This document shows positions 17,567 to 26,456 of a stretch of 64,000 nucleotides of DNA, piece by piece. The notes beneath the pieces were generated by a model, which saw only the letters and a program-made list of their open reading frames with translations, had not been told where the DNA came from and did no database searches. The stretch lies in assembly GCF_027563345.1 (NCBI RefSeq), contig NZ_JAMKBK010000003.1; one strand, written 5' to 3'. Origin of the DNA: Psychrobacillus psychrodurans. Its GTDB lineage: Bacteria > Bacillota > Bacilli > Bacillales_A > Planococcaceae. Each line of letters starts with the position of its first letter. Position 1 is the stretch's first letter. A program made the position numbers and the translations under genes.

Positions 17567-18664
17567 TTGGCTGAACTTAAGTTAGTAAATATTAAAAAGG
17601 TATATGACAATAACGTAGTTTCTGTAGAAAACTTCAATTTAGAAATACGGGATAAAGAATTTTTAGTATTAGTTGGTCCATCTGGTTGTGGGAAATCAAC
17701 TACATTACGTATGATTGCTGGATTAGAAGAAATTTCTTCAGGAGATTTATTTATTGGTGATAAACGAGTGAATGATGTGCCACCAAAAGATCGTAATATT
17801 GCGATGGTTTTCCAAAACTACGCGCTTTACCCACATATGGATGTATACAATAATATGGCTTTCGGGTTAAAACTTCGTAAATTTAAAAAAGATGAGATTA
17901 AAAAACGTGTAGATAACGCTGCGAAAATTTTAGGATTAGAAAGTCTGTTAAATCGTAAGCCGAAAGCTCTTTCTGGTGGTCAACGTCAACGTGTAGCACT
18001 AGGTAGAGCGATTGTTCGGGATGCGGAAGTTTTCTTGATGGATGAACCATTATCTAACTTAGATGCAAAGCTTCGTGTGCAAATGCGCGCTGAAATTCAA
18101 AAGCTACATAGCCGTTTGCAAACTACAACGATTTATGTAACACATGACCAAACAGAGGCTATGACTATGGCTACTAGATTAGTAGTTATGAAAGATGGAA
18201 TTATTCAACAGGTTGGTGCACCAAAAGAGGTTTACGACGAGCCAGATAATGTATTCGTCGGTGGTTTCATTGGATCTCCAGCGATGAACTTTTTAAATGG
18301 TAAGTTGGTTGGCAATCATTTTGTGATGGATGATGTAAAATTGTTAGTACCGGATGGTAGGCTTAAAATTCTTCGCCAGCAAGGATATGACGGAAAGGAT
18401 ATTATTCTTGGTATTCGTCCAGAGGATATTAATGACGAGCAAGTATTCCTAGATTTTTCTCCTGAAACAAAGGTGAATGCATCTATAGAGGTTGCTGAAT
18501 TAATGGGTGCTGAAATTATTCTTTATTCGCAAGTAAACAATCAAAACTTCGTTGCACGAATTGATTCGCGTTTCAATATTTCAGCTGGGGATACAATAGA
18601 CTTAGCCTTTGATCTTAGCAAAGCACATTTCTTTGATAAAGAAACGGAACAACGTATTAAATAA
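17567..18664 (+). CDS. msmX: Multi-sugar ABC importer ATPase MsmX/UgpC
   Basis: A cytoplasmic ATPase of the MalK class that energises many sugar importers lacking their own ATPase, presumably including the one at 8365-11453. Walker A is GPSGCGKST, the Q-loop VFQNYALYPHM, the signature LSGGQRQRVALGRA, Walker B VFLMDEP, then a regulatory OB-like C-terminal domain. With TTG 17567 as start (AAGGGGGA upstream) the protein is 365 residues and begins MAELKL, matching the length and N-terminus of B. subtilis MsmX. The upstream ATG at 17534 lacks a ribosome site. Confidence 0.95.
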   Translation: MAELKLVNIKKVYDNNVVSVENFNLEIRDKEFLVLVGPSGCGKSTTLRMIAGLEEISSGDLFIGDKRVNDVPPKDRNIAMVFQNYALYPHMDVYNNMAFGLKLRKFKKDEIKKRVDNAAKILGLESLLNRKPKALSGGQRQRVALGRAIVRDAEVFLMDEPLSNLDAKLRVQMRAEIQKLHSRLQTTTIYVTHDQTEAMTMATRLVVMKDGIIQQVGAPKEVYDEPDNVFVGGFIGSPAMNFLNGKLVGNHFVMDDVKLLVPDGRLKILRQQGYDGKDIILGIRPEDINDEQVFLDFSPETKVNASIEVAELMGAEIILYSQVNNQNFVARIDSRFNISAGDTIDLAFDLSKAHFFDKETEQRIK

Positions 18665-18672
18665 AGAAGAAG

Positions 18673-18705
18673 ACCGCCAAAGTGAATCTTTAGCGGTTTT
18701 TTCTT
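18673..18705. terminator. Terminator between msmX and the convergent YitT-family gene
   Basis: ACCGCCAAAG and CTTTAGCGGT pair around TGAAT, with a long T run on the plus strand. Confidence 0.85.
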
Positions 18706-19284
18706 TTAAACTATTTGAATATTCCTTGTTATCAAACTAGTTGTAATTCCTACAAAAAAGATTGTAATAATTGACAGGAGTAACGTATCAGCAGACAATA
18801 ATAGCCCCCCACATAGAACAACGATGGTATCAATAATAAAGATAAGTATACCTACATTTACCCCTGTTTTATCACTTAGTAACTGAGCAACTAAATCTGT
18901 GCCTCCTGTACTTGTCTTAAACCGTAGCATTAAGCCAATGCCTAGACCAACAAAAATTCCACCTAAAATTGAGCTATATATCGCCTCAATATGTATGAAG
19001 CCTACAATTGGCTGAAAAAAATCAATCAAAAAAGACGAAATGATCATCCCGTGTAAACTATTATAAAAATATTCTCGATAATTAAACCATGCAATGATAA
19101 AGATTGGAATACTAAAGAAAATAATCATTAACCCTGGTTTTAAAGCCCATAGATAATTTAAAATCAAGGCTATCCCGATGATACCGCCATCTAACACTTT
19201 ATATGGTATTAAAAATAGATTAATACCTAACGCTATAAAAATACTCCCACCTAGTATAACTAACCCTTTTCTCATCAAACGCAT
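18706..19284 (-). CDS. YitT-family (DUF161) membrane protein
   Basis: A 192-residue polytopic membrane protein of unknown function. The family repeat is visible: ALGINLFLIPYKVLDGGIIGIALIL near the N-terminus and GLGIGLMLRFKTSTGGTDLVAQLL in the second half. It lacks the C-terminal DUF2179 domain of the usual 280-residue YitT proteins, as in the short branch of the family. Several start codons lie in frame (TTG 19299 to ATG 19284). ATG 19284 is chosen for its spacing of eight bases from GGGAG. Confidence 0.85.
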   Translation of the reverse strand: MRLMRKGLVILGGSIFIALGINLFLIPYKVLDGGIIGIALILNYLWALKPGLMIIFFSIPIFIIAWFNYREYFYNSLHGMIISSFLIDFFQPIVGFIHIEAIYSSILGGIFVGLGIGLMLRFKTSTGGTDLVAQLLSDKTGVNVGILIFIIDTIVVLCGGLLLSADTLLLSIITIFFVGITTSLITRNIQIV

Positions 19285-19660
19285 CTTCATCACTCCCAAG
19301 GATACCCATGTATATAGAATATGAGAAAATGAAAGTGAAAATGTAAGAAATTTTTGGTTATGTTAAGGAAAAAATTGGTTTACTATAACTATGTTGTTAA
19401 CAACTAACCGAGTCTATTTTAATATTACTTGTTTCAATTAAAACCACAGATATTTATGTGATTTTCATTTCTTTGATTCGTTTTTTAAATATCGTTGATT
19501 GGAGAGGAAGGTGACGACTCCAGATACTTTTATGAATAATCGAATCACCCTACAATATATTCAGGCTTTTTACAATAATAAAGGGAAAACGATAGTGAGG
19601 CACGAATGTTTTAAGGTGCTGAAAAGTTTAAAACGATATTTAAGGAAGGAGAATGTTCCA

Positions 19661-20077
19661 GTGGAAAATTACATAGTAGTAGAGAAATTTAATGAAATAC
19701 AATTAGAAGAATTACATAGCTTATTTAAAAACGAATGGTGGACACAGAAGCGCTCACTACCTGAAATTAGTAAGTTGATTGTAGTACTTGGTTTGATAAA
19801 CAGTAAAACTGGAGAATTAATAGGGTTCGCAAGGGTAATTTCAGATACTTTATATAGAGCATTTATATTTGATGTTATTGCTAAAGAGGATTATAGAAAT
19901 AGTGGTATTGGTACTATGTTGATGAACAGAATTCTTGAGCATCCTCAAGTTAAAGATGTTGAGAGAGTAGAACTTTACTGTCCCGATAGGTTAATTCCGT
20001 ATTACGAGAAATTTGGTTTTTCTTCAGATGTAAATGGAAGTAAATTAATGAGAATTAGTAATAACATTATTAGATGA
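19661..20077 (+). CDS. GNAT-family N-acetyltransferase
   Basis: An acetyl-CoA-dependent acetyltransferase of about 138 residues. Motif A is FIFDVIAKEDYRNSGIGTMLMNRIL, including the R/G-x-G-x-G/A pyrophosphate loop, and the C-terminal part YCPDRLIPYYEKFGF is typical. The start is uncertain: GTG 19661 has AAGGAAGGAG upstream and gives a normal compact GNAT. The frame is open back to TTG 19499, but that region is unlike GNAT proteins and lacks a ribosome site. Substrate unknown. Confidence 0.8.
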   Translation: MENYIVVEKFNEIQLEELHSLFKNEWWTQKRSLPEISKLIVVLGLINSKTGELIGFARVISDTLYRAFIFDVIAKEDYRNSGIGTMLMNRILEHPQVKDVERVELYCPDRLIPYYEKFGFSSDVNGSKLMRISNNIIR

Positions 20078-20161
20078 TTTAGTTAAATAGTATATTTTTA
20101 CAATTGATATCAAGAGGACTTAGACCATAAACTAAGACTCAGGTAATGTAGGGGGATAAAT

Positions 20162-21202
20162 ATGAAATTAAAAAGTATCCACATGGAAGAACAAATGAAG
20201 CATTATAATGTACCAGGTTTAAGTATTGCGTTGCTTGAGAACGGTCAAATTATCGGAACACAAAGTTACGGCTTATTAGAAGCAGAAAGCGATAGAAAAG
20301 TAAATGAGAACTCTATCTTCAGTGCGTGTTCTATTAGCAAGTTCTTAACAGGAATGATTGCTTTAAAACTAGTAGAGGAAAGATTTCTCAAATTAGATGA
20401 AGATATAAATAAAAGACTAGTATCGTGGAAAGTACCAGAAAATGAATTTACTAAAAATAGTAGCGTTACATTGAGAAACTTACTTAGTCATCAATCTGGA
20501 ATTAAGGACCCAGAAGTGAGTTTTTTAGAACTAAATTTTGAGTTAGGTATTCCTTCGATGGTTGAATTATTAAACGGGACAACTCCTTATTGTAAAGATC
20601 CTATTAGAGTCCAGTGTGAACCAGAGAGTGAATTTCACTATTCAGATGCCGGTTTTTGTATTGTGCAGCAACTTATTGAAGATGTTGTTGGAAAACCGTT
20701 TTATCAAGTGGTGAATGAGTTAATTTTTAAGCCATTAGGAATGGGAAATAGCTATTTAAATACAAAGACAATAATAGAAATGGATAAAAAAGAATTTTCT
20801 TATGGACATAATAAAAACGGTGAATTGATAGATCAAAACTATGCTATATATCCATATCCAGCTGCTTCTGGATTATGGACAACTTCTTTAGATTTAGCCC
20901 GATTACTTCTTGAACTACTTAATGCTCTAAGAGGAGAGAGTAAGCTTGGTATTTCAGAAAGGTTAGCAAAAGAAATGATTACACCGCAAAAAGGGAGGAG
21001 TTGGACTGGATTAGGCGTGTTTCTAGAAGGTCCCGAAATAGATTTAGAAATTACATCACTTGGTTGGGGAGTAGGATTTCAATGTATGTTGGTAGCACTT
21101 CCAAACATTGAAAAAGGGGCAGTTATCATGACGAATGCAGAATTAGGTGTTCATCAAATGGAAGGAATAATCGGACAAATATATAAATCACTTATGTCTT
21201 AA
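20162..21202 (+). CDS. Serine hydrolase of the class C beta-lactamase/penicillin-binding family
   Basis: A 346-residue DD-peptidase/esterase-like protein. The active-site tetrad SISK has its nucleophile at Ser57 and base at Lys60. The second motif is YSDAGF (Tyr-Ser-Asp in place of Tyr-x-Asn), and NLLSHQSGI is the usual substrate-lining segment. No signal peptide is seen, so a cytosolic esterase or peptidase is likelier than a secreted beta-lactamase. The substrate is unknown and no resistance role can be claimed. Confidence 0.87.
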   Translation: MKLKSIHMEEQMKHYNVPGLSIALLENGQIIGTQSYGLLEAESDRKVNENSIFSACSISKFLTGMIALKLVEERFLKLDEDINKRLVSWKVPENEFTKNSSVTLRNLLSHQSGIKDPEVSFLELNFELGIPSMVELLNGTTPYCKDPIRVQCEPESEFHYSDAGFCIVQQLIEDVVGKPFYQVVNELIFKPLGMGNSYLNTKTIIEMDKKEFSYGHNKNGELIDQNYAIYPYPAASGLWTTSLDLARLLLELLNALRGESKLGISERLAKEMITPQKGRSWTGLGVFLEGPEIDLEITSLGWGVGFQCMLVALPNIEKGAVIMTNAELGVHQMEGIIGQIYKSLMS

Positions 21203-21319
21203 ATTGCACTTTCTTTCTATTACAAGTTTGCAAAGTTGAATGAGGCTGTGAAACTCTAGTCTTACATGGTAAAATATACTAGATAAGTATAAAATATTAA
21301 ACGAATGGAGAATGAATAA

Positions 21320-22546
21320 GTGAAATCAATCAAAATATGGATAGGTTTTTTAACTTGTTTACTGTTTTTATCTTTTTCTTATGAAGAAGCATCCGCCGAG
21401 TCAACATGGACATCTAAATGTTCAGCATATGGGGAAATTAAGCCAAATCAAAACCCGACTTTTCAGCATATAAACTGCCTACTTACGAATGCGGCTTTAG
21501 AAGCAAATATTCCGCCCGAAGTAGTAAAAGCCGTGGCTTCAACAGAAAATGGTAATTGGAAACAATTTGATGATAAAGGCAAGCCTATAATCTCAAAAGA
21601 TAATGGGATAGGTCTTATGCAAATTACCAATCAATTAGATTATAATCAAGAAAAATTAAAATCCGATATCACATACAATATACAGGTAGGCGTCGAAATT
21701 CTTAGTAAAATGTATAATCGCACAGATCTTCCAAAAATAAAAGATGCTGGACCACAAGTAATCGAAAACTGGTATTTTCCTGTAATGGCATATAACGGTA
21801 CAAAGCCTGTTAACAGTCCAATATATAAATCTAGTGGATTAAAGAATAAGAATGCCTATCAAGAAAAAGTATTTTCATTTATTGAAAGAGATAGTTATAT
21901 GAATGATACGAAATTAGGTCAGTTTCCATTTAGTACAGCTGACTTTGAATATGATTCTAACAGTAGTGACAATATTGGATTCCGTAAGATGGATTATACA
22001 TTAACTGATCGGCTACATGCCTCTGCATATCACTTTCAAATCGGCGACAAGGTATCGATAACAGAAGACAGTGTAAATTTAAGGTCAAAACCTAGTACTT
22101 CTTCTGTTCCAAAATCTATATCCAAAAACTCTACACTAATTATTGATGGGAATTTCTTGTTTGACCAATCTTTAACAAGTTTAAATCAATTCGTATGGTA
22201 TCCAGTTAAGACGGAAGATCAAAAGTTAGCCGGTTATATTTCCTCTGCTTACATTACGAAGAAGTTGAGTGCACCTGTAAGAGTTATGTGGGGAAAAACA
22301 GAACTTAAACTTGGGCAAATAGGCAAAGTGACTATTCTATCTAATACAAACTTAGTCAAATTGGCGAACGACGGTTCACTAACTACAGTGCGTCCTTTGA
22401 AAAAAGGAGAGGAGTTCCGAGTATATAGCTATAAGAGTAATCATGGTGGTTTATATGGTGTTGGTGGAGGAAGTTACGTTCAAAAGTCCACAAAAGTAAA
22501 ATACGAAACACCATCTAAAAGAAAGTTAGCATTACTTACAAAATAA
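21320..22546 (+). CDS. Secreted lytic-transglycosylase-like protein with SH3 domain
   Basis: A 408-residue exported protein. The signal peptide is residues 1-27 (hydrophobic core IWIGFLTCLLFLSF, cleavage after ASA). Residues about 45-180 form a lysozyme-like SLT domain: IPPEVVKAVASTENGNW with the presumed catalytic Glu, then GIGLMQITNQLDYN and PVMAYNGTKP. Residues about 245-310 form a bacterial SH3 domain (KVSITEDSVNLRSKPSTSS), probably wall-binding. This suggests cell-wall cleavage or remodelling. The start is GTG, with TGGAG upstream. Confidence 0.83.
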   Translation: MKSIKIWIGFLTCLLFLSFSYEEASAESTWTSKCSAYGEIKPNQNPTFQHINCLLTNAALEANIPPEVVKAVASTENGNWKQFDDKGKPIISKDNGIGLMQITNQLDYNQEKLKSDITYNIQVGVEILSKMYNRTDLPKIKDAGPQVIENWYFPVMAYNGTKPVNSPIYKSSGLKNKNAYQEKVFSFIERDSYMNDTKLGQFPFSTADFEYDSNSSDNIGFRKMDYTLTDRLHASAYHFQIGDKVSITEDSVNLRSKPSTSSVPKSISKNSTLIIDGNFLFDQSLTSLNQFVWYPVKTEDQKLAGYISSAYITKKLSAPVRVMWGKTELKLGQIGKVTILSNTNLVKLANDGSLTTVRPLKKGEEFRVYSYKSNHGGLYGVGGGSYVQKSTKVKYETPSKRKLALLTK

Positions 22547-22621
22547 CCTGCACAAAGTAAATGACCCTTTAGCAATGATTTTTATTGTTCAAAAAATCTA
22601 TACTGCATCCTGTTAATTTAT

Positions 22622-22663
22622 ATGCCACTTACTCCAATACCTTATACTTTGGAGTAAGTGGCA
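22622..22663. terminator. Strong symmetrical hairpin, probable bidirectional terminator
   Basis: The 15-base arms ATGCCACTTACTCCA and TGGAGTAAGTGGCAT are perfectly complementary. The T tract is weak (TTTGTTAATTT), so this may be a terminator or an mRNA-end stabiliser after the transglycosylase gene. Confidence 0.6.
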
Positions 22664-22754
22664 TTTGTTAATTTATTTACTTGAGTCATTTTCTAATTGC
22701 TTATATATACAATTATCCGTTTTTCTAAAAGTGATCATCATTGATAACGCGCAA

Positions 22755-22856
22755 GGTGGCGACTCCAGTGAGCGCAGGGCGCCCTCTGTGACCAATGACG
22801 TCCTTTTGACCCACAGAGATAGAAGTTGTGCACACGGAAAGCTTCCGCTTGGAGAG
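22755..22856 (+). repeat. Decayed GC-rich intergenic repeat (GGCGACTCC … GGAAAGCTTCC)
   Basis: Much richer in G+C than its surroundings. It begins GGTGGCGACTCC and ends CACGGAAAGCTTCCGC, the same end motifs found in reverse at 42425-42512. I recognise this as a member of a dispersed repeat common in Bacillaceae/Planococcaceae intergenic DNA. An ORF of 77 codons through it (22665-22898) is not believable as a gene. The rest of 22547-23000 holds only the hairpin at 22622. Confidence 0.6.
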
Positions 22857-23000
22857 CAATTAAAAGTCGATAAAGAAGGAGTAACATTTTTTATGTAGAA
22901 CTTATTGATAAAGAAGAATTTTTACTGAAGAAGACTACCTATAAAAAATAGAGAATATACTCAATATATTATTTTAATCATAGATTAGGAGGGGGATTTT

Positions 23001-23471
23001 TTGAGTAAGAAAATTTATAACGGTAGGTTTGTTGCTAGTACAGATGAGAGTTTTGTTTTATTTTTTATTGGCATGCGTATTAATAAAATCTTTTCATTTA
23101 CAAAGTGGGTACCAGTTTTTCGCGCAATGGGACCTATGATAAAGGAATTGTATCAGAACCCTGGATTAGGATTTATTCACACTGAATTTCTTCTAAATTG
23201 GAGGGGAGTTACACTGATCCAGTATTGGAAGAGCTTTGAGGATTTGGAGGCATATGCTCATGGGAAAACTCATTCTGTAGCTTGGAAATCTTTTAACCAA
23301 AAGATTAAAGATGATGGAAGTGTTGGGATTTACCACGAAACATACATAATTGAAAAGAGTGCATCGGAGGCTATATATAATAATATGCCAAGGTACGGAC
23401 TTTCCAAAGCTTTTTCTCATATTCAGGTAGTTTCGAAGACAGATACAGCAAGGAGGAGAGTAAGTAAATAA
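23001..23471 (+). CDS. DUF4188 family protein (monooxygenase-like)
   Basis: A 156-residue cytosolic protein. FVLFFIGMRINKIFSFTKWVPVFRAMGPMI, GFIHTEFLLNWRGVTLIQYW and SVGIYHETYII match the DUF4188 family, which has an alpha/beta-barrel fold related to heme-binding monooxygenases and aldoxime dehydratases. No reaction is established. The start is a TTG with a very strong AGGAGGGGG site. It is isolated from its neighbours. Confidence 0.8.
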   Translation: MSKKIYNGRFVASTDESFVLFFIGMRINKIFSFTKWVPVFRAMGPMIKELYQNPGLGFIHTEFLLNWRGVTLIQYWKSFEDLEAYAHGKTHSVAWKSFNQKIKDDGSVGIYHETYIIEKSASEAIYNNMPRYGLSKAFSHIQVVSKTDTARRRVSK

Positions 23472-23636
23472 TGTATCTGTGCCAGTTGCTTTAACAAAAC
23501 CAAACTAGCAGTATGATTTAGTTTTTGCTCACCCTGCCATCAATTTCTTTTGCAATTTACTAAAAATTACCTATCTTTTGTTTTCACTATGTTATGATAA
23601 TTTCATCATAACTTATTGGCAACAGGGGGATTTTTT

Positions 23637-24476
23637 GTGAAACGTTTTATGCAGTGGATGCTAAGGTTAGCTGTTGCATTCATCGGTATTCTACTAATCA
23701 GCGGATTACCAATTCTTATTAATGGTTTTCAAAAAGGAGAGCTTTGGTGGAGAGAATATGGGGAACATTTACTCGTGATTTTTCCATTGAATCGTTTCCT
23801 AGATACATATTATAGTAGTTATATTGGGGAGTATATCCTCTACTCACTAGAAATATTATTTTTAGCACTGCTTGCTGCAGTTATTTTCGCTTTATCATTC
23901 ACCATAATTACTATGCTTTTTAAGGAACGTTCCCGACAAAGAATCAAGACATTGTTTTTCTTTTTGGAGTCATTACCTGATATTCTAGTTATTTTGCTTA
24001 TTCAATTACTAGTTATCTTTGTCCATAGACATACGGGTGTTTTTATGTCAATCGCATCTACTGGTGGAGAAAAAATCTACCTACTTCCAGTTTTTTGTTT
24101 AATGATTTTGCCGATGGTTCAGCTTTACCGCTTAAGTATGCTGACGTTTGAAGCAGAAGAAAGAAAGTTGTATGTGGAGCTAGCAAGATCACTTGGATTT
24201 AATAAGGTTATCATTTTACTCATACATATTTTTCGTAACGCTATCATTAGCATTTTCTTTCAATCTAAAAAAACGATGTGGTTTATGCTGTCAAATTTAT
24301 TCATCTTAGAGCGTATGTTCAACATGCCAGGAATTATGTTCCACTTAAGCGAGCATATGTCTGGAGAATTATCTTTGATAACTGTTTGTAGCTTTTTCAT
24401 ACCAGTGTTCATAATATATAGCTTTTTTGAGTGGTACTTTTTACGTCGGACAAGCCGTGGAGGTACTATTTTATGA
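23637..24476 (+). CDS. ABC transporter permease, OppB/DppB-like (orphan)
   Basis: A 279-residue membrane protein with about six segments. The coupling loop is LYVELARSLGFNKVIILLIHIFRNA, as in peptide/nickel permeases. The start is GTG 23637 with AGGGGGA upstream; an earlier in-frame TTG overlaps that site. It is coupled to the next permease by an ATGA overlap. No binding protein or ATPase is adjacent, which is unusual for this class. Confidence 0.8.
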   Translation: MKRFMQWMLRLAVAFIGILLISGLPILINGFQKGELWWREYGEHLLVIFPLNRFLDTYYSSYIGEYILYSLEILFLALLAAVIFALSFTIITMLFKERSRQRIKTLFFFLESLPDILVILLIQLLVIFVHRHTGVFMSIASTGGEKIYLLPVFCLMILPMVQLYRLSMLTFEAEERKLYVELARSLGFNKVIILLIHIFRNAIISIFFQSKKTMWFMLSNLFILERMFNMPGIMFHLSEHMSGELSLITVCSFFIPVFIIYSFFEWYFLRRTSRGGTIL

Positions 24477-25501
24477 AATTGTTATTGAAGCAACCTTATT
24501 TTGTATTCGGTTTTCTCATAATAGCTTTCTTTCTTATCGGAAGCTTTGTATTTGAATGGTTAAATGGTCCAGACCCAAAACAAACCTATTTTATAATGGA
24601 AAAAGGGCGAGTCATAGAGGCTGCACCGCTCTCTCCAAGTTGGCTTCATCCGCTTGGGACCGATCAATTTGGCTTTGATATGTTCGCAAAAATTATGCTC
24701 GGTGCAAAATATACGATTATTTCAGCTATGGGTGTCGCTGCGGTACGTATGCTAATAGCCGTGCCTATTGGATTTGCAATCGGAACATATTGGCAAAAAC
24801 GTCGAACAGTTATTAATAGTTTCATTGATCCTCTACATTATATACCAATGACTATTTTTTCTTATTTAATTTTGTTTCCTGTGTTATGGGAGCCGATGGA
24901 AGGATTCTCCACAACTGTCTGGGAGCGTATTGTCATACAAATCGTTTTAATGGCCATTATTACAGTGCCGATTGTTTCTTCACTTATTGGCAATGAGGCG
25001 AACTTATTGTATCAGCAGGAATATATTCTAGCCTCGAGAACTCTAGGGGCAAGTAAGTCCCGAATTATTACTAGACATCTATTCCCAATGATGCGAGAAA
25101 AGCTATTCGTCTTATATGGTCAGCAGGTCGTGGAAACATTAGTTGTCTTTACTCATTTAGGGCTTTTACAATTGTATATTGGAGGGACAGATGTCAGTTA
25201 TGACCCAATGTTCGCGGATCCTCCTAAATCGATTGCATATGAATGGGCAAGTCTTTTTGGATCCTCCTTCCGTTATTTGCAGGGAGTTCCTTGGTTGCCG
25301 CTCGGTCCAGCTATTTGCTTTGCACTTGTCATTTTAGCCATTGCTTCGATGATAGAAGGCTATACTCGAGCTGTTAGTGGTCAAGTGAAAATACCGAGGC
25401 GTAAGAAAGTCACTTTTGTCTCTGATAAAACTGTGGAATGGAATCAACAGCAACTAAAAGAAAAAATGCAGTTACTTTATAAGGAAAAACAAAAACTGTA
25501 G
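24473..25501 (+). CDS. ABC transporter permease, OppC/DppC-like (orphan)
   Basis: A 342-residue partner of the preceding permease. Its first membrane segment is followed by an extracytoplasmic stretch with PLSPSWLHPLGTDQFGFDMFAKIMLGAKYT, the hallmark of OppC proteins. The coupling loop is EYILASRTLGASKSRIITRHLFP. The C-terminal tail is basic and charged. It starts four bases inside the upstream gene, with GGAGG upstream. With no ATPase or binding protein nearby, its substrate and energy source are unknown. Confidence 0.82.
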   Translation: MKLLLKQPYFVFGFLIIAFFLIGSFVFEWLNGPDPKQTYFIMEKGRVIEAAPLSPSWLHPLGTDQFGFDMFAKIMLGAKYTIISAMGVAAVRMLIAVPIGFAIGTYWQKRRTVINSFIDPLHYIPMTIFSYLILFPVLWEPMEGFSTTVWERIVIQIVLMAIITVPIVSSLIGNEANLLYQQEYILASRTLGASKSRIITRHLFPMMREKLFVLYGQQVVETLVVFTHLGLLQLYIGGTDVSYDPMFADPPKSIAYEWASLFGSSFRYLQGVPWLPLGPAICFALVILAIASMIEGYTRAVSGQVKIPRRKKVTFVSDKTVEWNQQQLKEKMQLLYKEKQKL

Positions 25502-25525
25502 AAAGTTATCTGCAGCTTTTGTTTT
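25486..25525. terminator. Terminator at the 3' end of the permease pair
   Basis: AAAACAAAAACTGTAG and CTGCAGCTTTTGTTTT pair. The left arm overlaps the last codons of the permease, and the hairpin can serve both convergent genes. Confidence 0.7.
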
Positions 25526-25532
25526 GGAACAT

Positions 25533-25763
25533 TTATTCTTCTACTTTTTTACCTCTTGTTAACTTTTCAAATGGTTCCATTTCTTTATCTTCATTTGGAA
25601 GATAGTTGAATGGATTTCTTTCTTGTGCAAATTCTTCTTTTGCATTCAATTGAATACCGATTTTAGCACCAGTAGTTGCTGTTGGATCATTTAATATATT
25701 TTCTATTTCACCATCAAAATGTGGTGAGGGGTTCACATGTTGATTGTCACTTCTTCGTGGCAT
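25533..25763 (-). CDS. Small hydrophilic protein, unknown
   Basis: Seventy-six residues with no membrane segment, rich in Asn, Glu and Pro (RRSDNQHVNPSPHFDGEIEN…, NPFNYLPNEDKE). It has a strong AAAGGAG ribosome site nine bases before ATG 25763, which supports real translation. I do not recognise the family. Its composition resembles small spore- or stress-associated proteins of Bacilli, but that is only an impression. Confidence 0.65.
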   Translation of the reverse strand: MPRRSDNQHVNPSPHFDGEIENILNDPTATTGAKIGIQLNAKEEFAQERNPFNYLPNEDKEMEPFEKLTRGKKVEE

Positions 25764-25876
25764 TATATCATCTCCTTTGTAGTTAATATGACAAAGTAGA
25801 GGTTGTTCTATTCGAGGTTCGGGTTTTACCTTTTGCTAATCAAAATTTATTTTACAAATGAATCGAGGTTTTAACA

Positions 25877-26419
25877 ATGACTATGCCAATTATTGAAACA
25901 TCAAGATTATTATTAAGAGAAGTTACAAACGAGGATGCTTCTGACATGTTACGCTATTTGTCAGATAAAGATGTTGTAAAACATATGGGATTGGAACCTT
26001 TTCAATCTGTAGAAGACGCAGTGGATGAAATCAGTTGGTATCAGTCTATCCGCAAAGATGGATCTGGCATTAGATGGGGAATTACGCTAAAAGATGCTGG
26101 AAAGGTTATCGGAAGTTGTGGATTTCTTAATAGAAGTACAAAGAATTACCGTGCTGAGGTAGGATTCGAATTAAGCAAAGAATATTGGGGAAAAGGAATT
26201 GCTTTTGAAGCCTTAGAAGCAGTTATTAAGTTCGGTTTTAATCATTATTCATTCGAACGAATCGAAGCCTTGATCGAACCAGCCAATGCCCCTTCACAAA
26301 AGTTAGTGGAGAAACAGGGGTTTAAAAGAGAGGGTTTACTAAGACATTATGAATATACTTGTGGAAAATTTGATGATTTGTATATGTATTCTATTTTAAA
26401 AGATGATTTAGACAGTTGA
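25877..26419 (+). CDS. GNAT acetyltransferase, RimJ/RimL type
   Basis: A 180-residue acetyltransferase. It opens IIETSRLLLREVTNEDASDMLRYLSD and has the motif A segment VGFELSKEYWGKGIAFEALEAVIKFGF, then RIEALIEPANAPSQKLVEKQGFKREGLLRHY. This is the RimJ/RimL (Acetyltransf_3) pattern acting on ribosomal-protein N-termini or small amines; the substrate here is unknown. The argS promoter overlaps its stop codon. Confidence 0.9.
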   Translation: MTMPIIETSRLLLREVTNEDASDMLRYLSDKDVVKHMGLEPFQSVEDAVDEISWYQSIRKDGSGIRWGITLKDAGKVIGSCGFLNRSTKNYRAEVGFELSKEYWGKGIAFEALEAVIKFGFNHYSFERIEALIEPANAPSQKLVEKQGFKREGLLRHYEYTCGKFDDLYMYSILKDDLDS

Positions 26420-26444
26420 CAGAATTTTGAACTTCTTGTAAGAT
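26416..26444 (+). promoter_or_regulatory. Promoter of the argS T-box transcript
   Basis: TTGACA (26416-26421), 17 bases, TAAGAT (26439-26444). It lies across the stop codon of the acetyltransferase gene and immediately before the T-box leader. Confidence 0.7.
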
Positions 26445-26456
26445 ATCTAAAATCAT

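Noticed and set aside
19393..19404. GTTGTTAACAAC palindrome between the YitT and acetyltransferase genes
   Set aside because: A perfect 12-base palindrome, but short and A/T-rich; no promoter context ties it to a regulator.
22665..22898. 77-codon open frame on the plus strand
   Set aside because: It runs through the GC-rich repeat, has no ribosome site and its product resembles nothing; a repeat-derived frame.
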